A stretch of 64,000 bases of DNA from Liolophura sinensis. Its lineage: Eukaryota > Mollusca > Polyplacophora > Chitonida > Chitonidae. The notes under the pieces were generated by a model. It made no database searches and was not told the origin of the DNA. It saw nothing but the letters and a program-made list of their open reading frames with translations. Numbering within the stretch: position 1 is the first letter of the stretch; every line of letters starts with the position of its first letter. Positions 40,120-64,000 of this stretch are shown piece by piece. The translations under genes were made by a program, and so were the position numbers. The DNA lies in contig NC_088296.1 in assembly GCF_032854445.1 (NCBI RefSeq), forward strand, positions 8,592,706-8,656,705, written 5' to 3'.

Positions 40120-40185
40120 ATGCTACTGTGTGTTGCCAGGGCTGCTGCTTTTCTCGCCCTCTCCACCGCCACAGAGCCCCTATAG
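40120..40185 (+). pseudogene. Relic of a duplicated signal-peptide exon before gene B
   Basis: Preceded by TTTACAG, an acceptor-like sequence, a frame starts ATGCTACTGTGTGTTGCC and encodes 21 residues, beginning MLLCV and containing AAAFLALSTA, before a TAG stop. Aligned without gaps it shares about half its residues with the start of gene A (MLLVA and ASFLALATA), and it looks like a decayed copy of the first coding exon. It lies 85 nt upstream of the true start codon of gene B. If this acceptor were used, the mRNA would gain a short upstream frame. Confidence 0.6.
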
Positions 40186-40204
40186 ATTCTTCTTTCTTCC
40201 TCAG

Positions 40205-44673
<4,469 letters not shown>

Positions 44674-44851
44674 TTTAAATGACAGACTGAAAGAAACTCC
44701 AAAACTCCACATGATATTAACGTAAATCCTGCAGGTGCTCTCAAGCATTACGGGTGGATATTTGCTCTAGACACAAAATTACAAACTACGATCTGGACAT
44801 TGAACATGTGATTATTTTTTTTTTACTTTGTAATTAATTTTTTGGGTTTTA

Positions 44852-44857
44852 ATTAAA
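44852..44857 (+). terminator. Candidate polyadenylation signal of gene B
   Basis: ATTAAA, the commonest variant hexamer, 179 nt after the stop codon. Gene C has AATAAA at a similar distance. Confidence 0.4.
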
Positions 44858-45234
44858 TGAACTTAAATACATACTGTTTTCTTTAATCGTATATATAGTG
44901 AGGTGATCAGTTGTTTCGTGGTGTCTTTTGCTGTTGAGATGCTGACAGTGATTGGCATTATTTCGCTCCTTTTATAACGATTGCGCAGTTGATGTGACCA
45001 ATGCTTCGACCAGACTTGTGAATGACATTTAGAAAGTGGTCTATCTCTATTGGCGCACTAGCCTTCTTCACAATTTACACTTTCTGTATACGCATACACC
45101 ACAGATCTTTGTCCTTAATACTCGCTGAGATATCTCTGGGTATAGAACCGCTGGACTAAGCTATGTCGTTTCCGTTTAGCAAGGCACGTTTGTCGTTAAG
45201 TCTGCCGGTCAGCTACCTGCTGTGTTTGACCATT

Positions 45235-45355
45235 TCGGTGGCCTGATGTTTAGGGCATCCGCACCGAAGCCCATGAACCCAGAATCAAACCAAGGACGGG
45301 TCCTACCAAATACTTAAAATGGTACTTGCTGCTGACTCGTGCTGAAAAAATTTTA
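45235..45355 (+). repeat. SINE family 2, head and part of body
   Basis: CGGTGGCCTGATGTTTAGGG (box A side) and a degraded box B near CCCAGAATCAAACCAAGG, then ACTTAAAATGGTACTTGC. It is in the opposite orientation to the other four copies. Confidence 0.6.
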
Positions 45356-45479
45356 AGATCAAGGTTTAACTCCAAGCCTGTACGTATTCATATGACGTTG
45401 GTGAAGATCGTTAAATATGCGTTTAAAATCGTAGAAATAACGCTTTTATCTGCCAGAATGTCAAGATTTTGCTCATATC

Positions 45480-45770
45480 CATCATAAAAAATTACTCAAA
45501 TAATGTTCCCAAAAATTCTTCCTTCCGGTGAACATCAAGAAAAAAATGTTATGTGACGTCAGATTTCCTAGATACTGTCAGTATGGCTCATAAAGCCCAC
45601 CGTAGTATCCATGTATTTGAATGTCTTTCGACACTCCTAAAAAAATCTAAAAAAAAAAAAGAGAAAGTATTTTGGCCCATACTTTTCATTTGCCTGTATG
45701 GTGAACCTTACATTGTATTTTAGCTTTCTTTCACTATGCAGAACATCACATTAGTTCCTCATTCCTTTTA
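45480..45770. repeat. One-armed relative of the ATGGTGGGC palindromic family
   Basis: The reverse complement aligns with 25030-25265, sharing GAAAGAAAGCTAAAATA, AGATTTTTTTA, TGAGCCATACTGA and GATGTTCACC. Similarity extends beyond the inverted ends seen in the other copies, so the true element may be larger. Confidence 0.55.
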
Positions 45771-45957
45771 TGTTTGACATACATGTCGTCAAATTTGTCA
45801 CGGGCCGTATCTTTGTTTATACCCCAAACAGCACAGCACAGTAATATAATCGTCAAATTCGACATGCATATGCCACTACTAGACAACGGAGAGGCATTCT
45901 AAGTGGATAATCGCAAGATTCCTAAACAACTTACAATACCAGCTTAAAAGGACATAT

Positions 45958-46146
45958 ATGCAGTCGCTGTGAGTTCAAGCCCAGTTCATGTTGGCTTCCT
46001 CTCCGGCTGTACGTAGGAAGGTCTGACAGCAACCTGCGGAGGGTCGTGGGTTTCTGCCGGGCTCGGCCAGGTTTCCTCCCACCATAATGCTGGCCGCTGT
46101 TGTATAAGTGAAATATTCTTGAGTACGTGGTAAAACACCTATCAAA
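45958..46146 (+). repeat. SINE family 1, body with box B
   Basis: GTCGCTGTGAGTTCAAGCCC at the start, a complete core, tail AAAACACCTATCAAAAAAAA. Box A is missing. Confidence 0.9.
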
Positions 46147-47726
46147 AAAAATAAACACAAAAATAAAAGGACATATATGAATAGTAAATGAATCTGGAAA
46201 CATGTAAAGGATAAGCAGTCATTAGTGTCAATATTGCAATGAAGATGATATTCCAGGCATTATACCCAATTCAAATTTCCTACAATTACTCCGTGGATAA
46301 TTTTCCATATCTGATATGAACATTCTGAAAAGAGTTTTAAAAAGCGCTCAAACATCGCAACAGATATTGAAGCCGTCGTGTACCAATAAGGGTGTTGCGA
46401 GTCAATAATCTCAGGACCAATTCTTAAAACGACATTGAACACAAACTACCAAAGAGCTAAGAAAGTATCTAAAGTACGATAATTGGATGGATTCACACAA
46501 AGAGAAGAGGTCTGAACAGTTTCCAGTGATGTTGAAAAGACGCGAGGTATGATCTAGTTGACTGAGTGAAATCAGTATTCAAACGATGTACCATGCTAGA
46601 ATATCAGTTATAAAATATAAAATATGTGTTTCAGTTGGGCTTTGAGTGCTCATATAACCAAAGTGGCGACCTAACTCAGCACGATAAATATACAGGCCCT
46701 AGCCTCTACCCCAGTTCCGTTATAAGCAGAAATAAATACAATCATACAACGGAGCGCAAGAGATTCTGGACGCTCTGTCCATATTTACTTACAAGAGAAA
46801 TATACTCATTGTAAAGCTGAGGAAAGTGAAGATGTTCGATAGTATAACCTTGACCTTGATGTTTTCTGATGAGGAATTCAAGCAATACAATTAACATTTA
46901 AACAGCCCAAGACTGGTAACCCTTGCATGCAGTGGAACTGAAGAAGGCCTTGTTGCCTCTGACGTTAATATAGTGAATGTTAATATAGTCAATGAACACC
47001 GAAACAATTAGTGAGTAAATATATGTATTAAATCCGTGTGAGAAATCGTAGTGTGGAGAGTGGAGAAATCCCAAGTAGATATGTGTGTTAGAGCATTTGG
47101 TTCTTCAGTGAGACATTGAGGGTTTTTAAGTACCCACATACACATACTGAATTTTTTGTAGCAATTGCAGAACAATACTTTTTTCTAAAATAACTGTACT
47201 TTCTTAGTGTTTTTGTTAAGAGAGTTGATACAGTTTTGGTGGTACACCTTTTTAACGCAAAAAAGCGAGCTCTGTATGCAGTTTTTCGAACCGTTGTGGT
47301 ATATCGATGTGACGGGAAGATACCGATATACTCCTCTGTTTAAAAAAGGAAGGATGTTTTTTTTTTTAAATAGTTCCTCCAGAAAATAGGTCCCTCTTTG
47401 ACTGCAGGTGTACACAAAACAATAATGTTGATGTACTAAACATGAGTCGTTTAAACAAAACTTAATACAACTGTATTACAGAGATTATCACAGACCCTTT
47501 CCCAACAAGAATATTGTACTGACTGCGTAAGTCAAGAATCTAAGGTTGTATGCGTTTAATTGAGTATCAGAGACTGGCTACCTTTTCGCACCAGTAACTT
47601 ATAAGGTGGCAATAAGCAGGGTATAATAAAACGCTTATGAAATAGACAGTAGAACCAGGACACCGGAAGTAGTGTTTATAATATTGAAATTGTTATACAC
47701 GCAACTGCTGAAATACGGTCTGCGGT

Positions 47727-47990
47727 TCCCATGGCTCAGTTGATTAGCGCCCTAGCTCAGCGTATTGACCAAGGAGCCTCTCCATAATGCGGTGGCTTTT
47801 AATTCATATCCAGCCCATGCTGGCTTCCTCTCCGGTCGTACGTGGGAAGGTCTTCCAGCAACCTAGGGATGGTCGTGGGTTCCCCACTGGCTCTGCCCGC
47901 TTCCCTCCCACCATAATGCTGGCCACTGTCTAATAAGTGAAATATTTTTGAGTACGGCGTAAAACACCAATCAAATCAATAAATAAAGTA
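47727..47990 (+). repeat. SINE family 1, full-length
   Basis: Head CCATGGCTCAGTTGATTAGCG (in part box A), a mutated box B (TTTTAATTCATATCCAGCC), full core, and tail ACACCAATCAAATCAATAAA. Confidence 0.92.
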
Positions 47991-47999
47991 CGGTGTCCA

Positions 48000-48150
48000 C
48001 ATTTAGGGTTTTATGGCTGATGTAAATGCTTACACAGCAGCAAATCACACTCCTCCTAACAGCACGACTTCAGCTGAATTAGGTCAAAACATGCAGTGAT
48101 GTTAAGTTCAATTTATTAGACGCCACTGGTCTAGGATTACTCAAAATTCT
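48000..48150. repeat. Dispersed repeat family 3
   Basis: TGCAGTGATGTTAAGTTCAA + TTTATTAGACGCC + ACTGGTCTAGGATTACTC lines up with 11295-11345. It directly follows the SINE ending at 47990. Confidence 0.6.
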
Positions 48151-49649
48151 TATGAAACAGCCTTACAGTGATGTAACAGAGCGAATATATTGATAGGACA
48201 AAACAATATTACAGAAATGCAGCACAGATAATTAGTATGCTGAATTAGCCTCTGGAGCACAAATGATAATGAGGGACACCATACAACATCCGGTGGCACA
48301 GGGGTATAGAGTATCTTACCCTCTAATGTCGGTACCAGTATATACAAAAACGCACAAAGACTCAAGCGATAAAATAGACCTGGTCAAAGTTCGAAGTTTT
48401 ATTTTGGACTGTTGCGATGTACCTATGAGCTTTCTTTTTTCCAAGAGTTTATTCGTTAATAGATATTGAGCTCTATTATTGCATACGAAAACACACATAA
48501 TCCCAAGTAAGAAAACACAAAGGTCGTCAAAGTTTTGAAGTTTTATGTTTGACTGGGGAGTGAATCGCGCTTATGACGTACCCTTAAGCGTGCATTCTCC
48601 CAATAGTTTAATTGTTAATTACCAATATTGCATTCCTTTTGTCAATGGTGGTAAGTTACACGGAGGGAAGCTATACGACATATGAGTCTCATTGCCGACA
48701 CTGAAAAATAGAGAACATGTGTGGTACAACTCAGTTAATATTTGGTCATTGTGGTTTTTTTTTTTATATTAGATGATTGCTCTTTTATGGTGTTTTAAAG
48801 TGCCTTGTACTTTGGAGGTTAGTTGTATGGATAGCGAAGGCCGGAGCGCCCAAGAAAAACTACCAAGCGTTGAAAAGAATAGCCAGCATAAGAGAAAAAT
48901 GTTTATACCATAAACATGCGGAAGTTTCCCACACAAAGTTTTAAAAGCACGCCTTTAATATATATTATGTTGCAAAACCAAGATTAAAAGTTGGATTTAA
49001 GCACAAAATGCGCATAAGGCCACACAACCCCATTTAATTTTCTATAAGCAACATTGTTAACGTCTAGTGCTGTAGCTCAGTCCCAAACATTTCTTGGCCA
49101 ATAAGCTTTGGTACATACCTGGCCCAGCCTGTGAAAAAGAAGCCATAAAAATCTTGACGCAGGTTGACCGTCAAAATCTAAACCTTTCTAAGACGGCATG
49201 TTTGCCTAGCAACATCAAGGGTACGTCACTTGCAGCCACATCACCACCTGTCTCCTTGTGTCCTCTCGCCCAGACTTTCAAACTTTCAACATTAAATCTC
49301 ATACCTGCCCAAAGCATGATAGTATCCATCATTTTGATACTAAACATGCTCTTGTGCTCCGAAAACGGCAGGCTGGTAGCGAAAAAAAGACCTTACACCC
49401 TAAAATACACAGAATTACATTGGTTTCTTTTCCCGAAAAACGGAAGTTGTAATGGGAGTCTGTGTCCTATCAATTCGAATGTTACTCCTATAACCCTATA
49501 ATGTGGCTGTTACAGCTGGTGCTAACCGAACCCTATTATATGAGCGTGGAGTAACACGGGTATCGCGAAATCCTATTTCATGTTTCTCTAATATGGCGTA
49601 GTCTTATAAGAATTCCTGATTAAAAGTTGATTAATAGGGTATCAGATGC

Positions 49650-49745
49650 TCATGGATTTGGCCTGGGCTCTGTCCGGTTTCCTCCCACAAAAATGCTGGC
49701 CCCCGTCATAAAAGTGATATAGTTTTTTTTTTAAAACACCTATCC
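49650..49745 (+). repeat. SINE family 1, 3' fragment
   Basis: GGGCTCTGTCCGGTTTCCTCC, a T-run insertion, and AAAACACCTATC. Confidence 0.7.
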
Positions 49746-50214
49746 TCACCAAGGTCGGACAAGCAGAAAACATTGTTAAAATCTACAAAGTCCCTGTTCA
49801 AGGTTATTGCTGCCTTGAGCATGCAGTGCGCGCGCCAGTTGCGCGTACCATGTGATAATCGTATGAAAAACATTATATTTTGCTCGTGATTGGTCCGCTT
49901 TTGTCTAATAGCACAGATAAGGTGCAATGTTTTGTATTGTGTGATACTCACGGGTGTTACGCCATAACCAATACTTGACTTGACGTTATGTCGCTCACGT
50001 GTGCGGCTTAAGCTGTGAGATTAGGGGATATTATCGTTTTATGAGATTAAACCTCTGCCAACTGGTCAGCCATTGTGTGAATGCAATCAAGGAAAATAGT
50101 TAAGATATGTATGCACCTGAAATGCAGTTCGGAACAGAAAGCAGAGGTTATCGCTCGATTGTTTAACGTGATACAATCATAGGACAATAGCGATTCGGAC
50201 GTCACGCGACAAGC

Positions 50215-50290
50215 GATAACGGGTTATTGTCTCTATATAAGTGTATCCAGTCCAGTCATCTTCCTCGACTAGATCTCCATCTCTGTCAAG
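50215..50290 (+). promoter_or_regulatory. Core promoter and non-coding first exon of protease gene C
   Basis: GATAAC at 50215 and TATATAAG at 50234, the same 19-bp spacing as gene B, and 22 of 26 bases identical across the block. Transcription is predicted near 50264. The exon ends at 50290 with CAAG/GTAAGT and joins the acceptor at 51590. Confidence 0.68.
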
Positions 50291-50504
50291 GTAAGTTCAA
50301 CTGTGAACTGATTTACTGTTTAGTTTTACACGTAGACACGTTGTAATGCAAAAATGTATGTACTACTTTTCGCACGTCTACATGCGGATTGTAACTGGGA
50401 TTGTTGTCGTGTAATAGTTAGAATGATATTTTACTCACGTTATTGTTTGCGTTTTATTTACTACGTTATTTGTATAAGAATGTTATTTATCTGACGTTGT
50501 CTAT

Positions 50505-50575
50505 TGGTTAAAGTTGCTTCTCTTAAAATCAATAAGACACAAGATATACGGGTTCGAACCCGGTCTTGGACACGA
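50505..50575 (+). repeat. tRNA-like fragment in first intron of gene C
   Basis: A box B-like GGGTTCGAACCCGGTC with a plausible T-arm, but the 5' half does not form a cloverleaf by eye. Similar to 21690-21775; likely a SINE head. Confidence 0.35.
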
Positions 50576-51590
50576 CTATTGTGTCACAGTAGATACTAAT
50601 AGCTGAACAATGGCCAGCTATATGTACATTCCTATATATTCCTTTTTATTAAAGTCAAAAATGCTGTTTAAAGTTGAGGTTAGACAACTGCGAAAAATAG
50701 CTGAAAAACGTCAACAGCAGCCAAGCCAGAATCTCTAGATTCAAACCCCGGCCCCTTTGGTCAGATAACGGTCTTCGCTGCTCTTTTACTTCCCACCCTA
50801 GATTTTTGTGTACTGTAGAAATAGGCTGCCAATGAAGACTCTCAAACTGGGCTATCGTTTACATGTACGTCATCTTAACCGATATTGTAAACCACTGCAT
50901 CACTGACTGACATAACACAGCGATAATTATTGGCCTAGTTTTCTATGAACCTTTGTAACTTATAAATTTCTTTACCTCTGAACTCGTGAGTTAGAATCCA
51001 AAAATCACAGGTTTTGCTCCAGAAGGTTTTACTATTATGCGACTTGAAAACCTTCATCTTTTTCAATGCATTTCATTTGTGAAAAGCATAAGTAAAAAGG
51101 GCCAATCAAATCATTTGTAACTCTTGACGCACACTGGCTTTGAGAAGTAAGGTGTTGTTCTCACTACACTTGATTGGTCAATTAGCAATGAGACCAGCAC
51201 TCACCGGTTCCACTGTGGCTTATAGTTATTAGGTTTTCAGTTATTTTGGTGAACCTTATCTACGGGCGCTGATTTCCCTAAAGCGTATCTCTGTAATACA
51301 GGTTTTGAGTTCATTGTTAAAATAAACGCTGCTAAATGAATAAATGTACAGCAGTATACAGGGTTCAAGAATGCGGAAAATGGAGATCAGACATAATCCC
51401 TCAAGGACATGAGCACAGTAAGAAAGCATGCTTTCATTTTTATATACATAAATTTGTTCCTCAGATACTGAGAGAATTTATACACAGAATTTATACAAAC
51501 TGTTCTCTCTTTCTCACATGTTGTACCTTGGCGTTGTTGCTGACGTACGCACAATCCTTCAGCTCATACAAATTCTTCTTCCTTCCTCAG

Positions 51591-56475
<4,885 letters not shown>

Positions 56476-56692
56476 GTCCACCGAAACACAACCAAAAACT
56501 CGGCGTTGTTTACATCTATTCATCCTGCAGCAAGCCTTACCAACCTGACGGAGCCTCACAAGCTCCACCATATGGTGACGTCGAGAATAACTGGCAGACA
56601 ACTCGTGCATGAGCTAATTATGTCTGATAAGTCATGATCTGGAATGCATCGATAAGAATACGCAAATAGGCGAATTTAATTCGTTGCGTTTT

Positions 56693-56698
56693 AATAAA
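56693..56698 (+). terminator. Candidate polyadenylation signal of gene C
   Basis: AATAAA in TTTTAATAAAGT, 218 nt after the stop codon. Confidence 0.55.
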
Positions 56699-57399
56699 GT
56701 AAAGGGATTAAAACTACTTCTGGTTTTTCTTTGTCACTTTTTCCTATCATATACCTATGTGGTCATTTCAACTGTGTGCAACAACGTATTTAAGTCTTAC
56801 ACTGTCCCTTCTGTGGATGCTTTTGATGGACAATTAACTTGCATCGTCAGTCAGACGATCAAAATAGATTTGGGCTCTCAAACACAAATATATTGTGCTA
56901 ATAGACTAATGGGAGTTTAGTTTCCTGCTCGTTTAAATTGCAATCCAAAACATAAACAACCTATCAATGTTTGGTTATTCTGCCGTGATTCGCTATTGTG
57001 ACCAGTGTAACTGTCTAGTACATACACTGGAACCATTCGGTAGATCGCTGGAATTCGGGTGTAAAGATCCGAGTTCAAAATCTGGTGTAGCCCTCAGTAA
57101 ATCCATCGATCATTACACAAGCGCAGTAACCAAACAGATTCTAGGAACCTCGGAGTTCTGGGCCTCTGAACGTCGGTGTGTCTTACAGAAGGGTTTGAGT
57201 GGCAGGAGCATAACGGGAGCAGATTTCGAGAACATTTAATGGAGATGGACGTAGTTAGAAATTCTCTTTCACTCAGCTAGTTAAGCGCTTGGTTTCGGGT
57301 CTGGACCTCAGAGTTCAAGTTATAGTGTGGCCCAGAATGAGGACCATTATAATTATTACAATCATTATCAGCACGGTGAACGCCTGTCCTAATAGCAGG

Positions 57400-57660
57400 G
57401 CCTCCGTGACTCAGTCGGTTAGCGCGCCAGCGCAGCGTAATGACCCATGAGTCTCTCACCAATGCGGTCGCTGTGAGTTCAAGTCCAGCTCATGCTGGCT
57501 CCCTTTCCGGCCGTACGTGGGAAGGTCTGACAGCAACCTGCGGATGGTCGTTGTTTCCCCCAGGACTCTGCCCGGTTTCCTTCCACCATAGTGCTGGCCG
57601 CCATCGTATAAGTGAAATATTCTTGAGTAAAGCGTAAAACACCAGTTAAATAAATAAATC
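57400..57660 (+). repeat. SINE family 1, full-length, best reference copy
   Basis: GCCTCCGTGACTCAGTCGG + TTAGCGCGCCAGCGCAGCG head, GTGAGTTCAAGTCCAGCTC box B, complete core with a small change at GTCGTTGTTTCCCC, and tail ACACCAGTTAAATAAATAAA. Confidence 0.95.
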
Positions 57661-58084
57661 AAAGTTTCACACTTTATAAAGGTCATGCTTTCGAAAGCTA
57701 ATCAGGATTCCTGATCTACTCACGATATGTTTTCCATCCACATTGGCAGTTGTATCACATGGAGAAGACTGACCTATGGTACAGGTTGAGATTTCCTCCA
57801 CCATTGAAAGAAAACACAACGCTAGACAAGATGTAGGCCTACGTGTGCATCGATATTGCGTCCCACACAAAGTTTAAAAGTAAACCTGTTTATTTTTGTT
57901 ATGTAAATTAGTATAACCTAGATATCGCAGCTCAAAGTTAGCATCTAGCGAACGGTGAGAAAATTTGGACCCACAGCCATGTTTATTAATTTTAAACGCA
58001 CTTTGGTCGAACCCTGTTTTGCATTTTATCCATATTATGAGCCTGGAGTAGGGAAGACGTGTGGTCCAGTTTCCGGTTTCTTTA

Positions 58085-58387
58085 ACATGTATAATTAAAG
58101 ACGTACAACATAGAGAGTAAGACGAAAGCAGCAACGCCAATGTGATAGATGGCAAATGATCACTGAAATATGACCACTTCTCAGTTTACCTCAGTCTGGG
58201 TTTTATCCTAACTGATCGTGTAAATGCATAGATGGTGAGATGCAGTGATATTAACTGCAGTTATTGAAAATAACTATTGAAATTGAAATATGACCACTTC
58301 TCAGTTTACCTCAGTCTGGGTTTTATCCTAACTGATCGCGTAAATGCATAGATGGTGAGATGCAGTGATATTAACTGCAGTTATTGT
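58085..58387. repeat. Dispersed repeat family 3 with 120-bp tandem duplication
   Basis: TGAAATATGACCACTTCTCAG through TGATATTAACTGCAGTTATT (ends given) occurs at 58164-58267 and again at 58284-58387 with one or two differences. The duplication is therefore recent. Confidence 0.85.
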
Positions 58388-58468
58388 ATTTATTTATTTA
58401 TTTATTTGATTGGTGTTTTACACCTTGCTCAAGATACGGTGGCGGTCAACATTATGGTGGGTGGAAAA
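58386..58468 (-). repeat. SINE family 1, tail and core start
   Basis: (ATTT)n then GATTGGTGTTTTACACC, a deletion, and GGTCAACATTATGGTGGG. It abuts the duplicated repeat just before it. Confidence 0.85.
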
Positions 58469-58966
58469 ATTAGCACTAAACCTTTAATAAGTTTAAACAA
58501 ATTGGCGCAAAATATGCAATGTTTGGCATATTTCGACTAAAAAATTGTAAAATCACAAAAAAGGGAAGAAAAATAAAAGTAGACAGAAACACAAAACACA
58601 ATGATTTAGATTTTTTAAAACATTTAATATATCAAAAATCAGACGTTGATTTGTTAAATCATCAAATTGCATCGAACCAGATCACGTATAGGCATTCCAT
58701 TTAATCTGGATCTCTAAAAAATCTGTGGCCTTTTGCAGCAGTTTAGCAGGGGGAAACACTGGTATCTTGCGTTTGTTCTAAAACTGGGCGAATAGTCTCT
58801 TGGCTACATTCTTCAATCCAGCACCTAACTACACGTTCAGGGCAGCTTCTGTTGAGAAATTTCCGGTGGAAGTCGATGTGAAGAAGAAAAAAAAACACCC
58901 AAGGACATACATGTAGCTGTTTTCTAATGCATCTTCTACGGGGCGTCCTTTTCCCTGTGAAAGGGC

Positions 58967-64000
<5,034 letters not shown>

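Larger units (their letters stand above)
44674..50210. other. Spacer between protease genes B and C
   Basis: No gene is supportable. It contains SINE family 2 (45235), the one-armed palindromic repeat (45480-45770), SINE family 1 (45958, 47727, 49650) and repeat family 3 (48000). A 135-codon plus frame at 49094-49501 has no recognised domain, splice context or repeat origin and is left uncalled. The promoter of gene C begins near 50215. Confidence 0.5.
56476..58966. other. Spacer between convergent protease genes C and D
   Basis: No gene is supportable. It contains the polyadenylation signal of gene C, a full SINE family 1 copy (57400), repeat family 3 with a 120-bp tandem duplication (58085-58387) and a SINE tail (58386). 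A 90-codon plus frame at 56967-57239 has no recognised domain. Confidence 0.5.

Noticed and set aside
49094-49501. Possible 135-codon gene
   Set aside because: No domain, signal peptide or splice context; its length is within reach of chance in 64 kb read in six frames.
50505-50575. tRNA gene
   Set aside because: Only the box B and T-arm look right; no acceptor stem or anticodon arm could be folded by eye, and a relative at 21690 suggests a SINE head.
51518-51590. Clear second relic leader exon before gene C
   Set aside because: Only ATGTTG and a few GTTGTTG words match and there is no acceptor before it, so I mention it only as a weak trace.

Overview
The window is nuclear DNA of an invertebrate animal, most likely a mollusc or a close lophotrochozoan relative. 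It is AT-rich, the genes are split by GT-AG introns of about 0.2-5 kb, and the introns and spacers are full of tRNA-related SINEs, small inverted-repeat elements and minisatellites. The species cannot be named from the sequence. Protein families were recognised by eye from motifs; no search was run.

Left third (about 0.5-21.1 kb, minus strand): two neighbouring genes for secreted or membrane EGF-repeat proteins. The complete one (9821-21117) has a signal-peptide exon, one atypical six-cysteine EGF module, two calcium-binding EGF modules, a transmembrane exon followed by a strongly basic stop-transfer segment, and a cytoplasmic tail. All exon phases agree and the model gives 263 residues. The second (529-4458) starts with a similar signal-peptide exon and the same atypical EGF module, then another EGF exon, and runs off the left edge. 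The two are evidently tandem paralogues.

Middle (21.1-26.4 kb): no supportable gene, only repeats.

Right (26.4-64 kb): four cathepsin L-like cysteine protease genes. Three lie in tandem on the plus strand (coding parts 29758-34772, 40205-44673 and 51591-56475). A fourth, more diverged, is convergent on the minus strand (58967 to beyond 64000). Each is cut by introns at the same positions and phases, and each keeps the catalytic Cys, His and Asn. In the three plus-strand genes the start codon follows directly after a splice acceptor, so a short non-coding first exon lies 1.3-3.3 kb upstream. Two of these have closely matching TATA/GATA core promoters. The proteins are predicted secreted or lysosomal zymogens; which tissue uses them cannot be told from the sequence.

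Mobile and repeated DNA: about 28 copies or fragments of one tRNA-headed SINE family, at least five of a second, a TTAA-flanked piggyBac-like remnant with an acidic reading frame, two families of small palindromic elements, a 24-bp perfect hairpin, and tandem arrays with units of 20, 21, 31, 45, 51 and 99 bp. I found no new defence or enzymatic system. The points most worth a second look are the EGF gene pair, the relic signal-peptide exon in front of the second protease gene, the non-Gly residue beside the active-site loop in three of the four proteases, and the repeats lying against exons.
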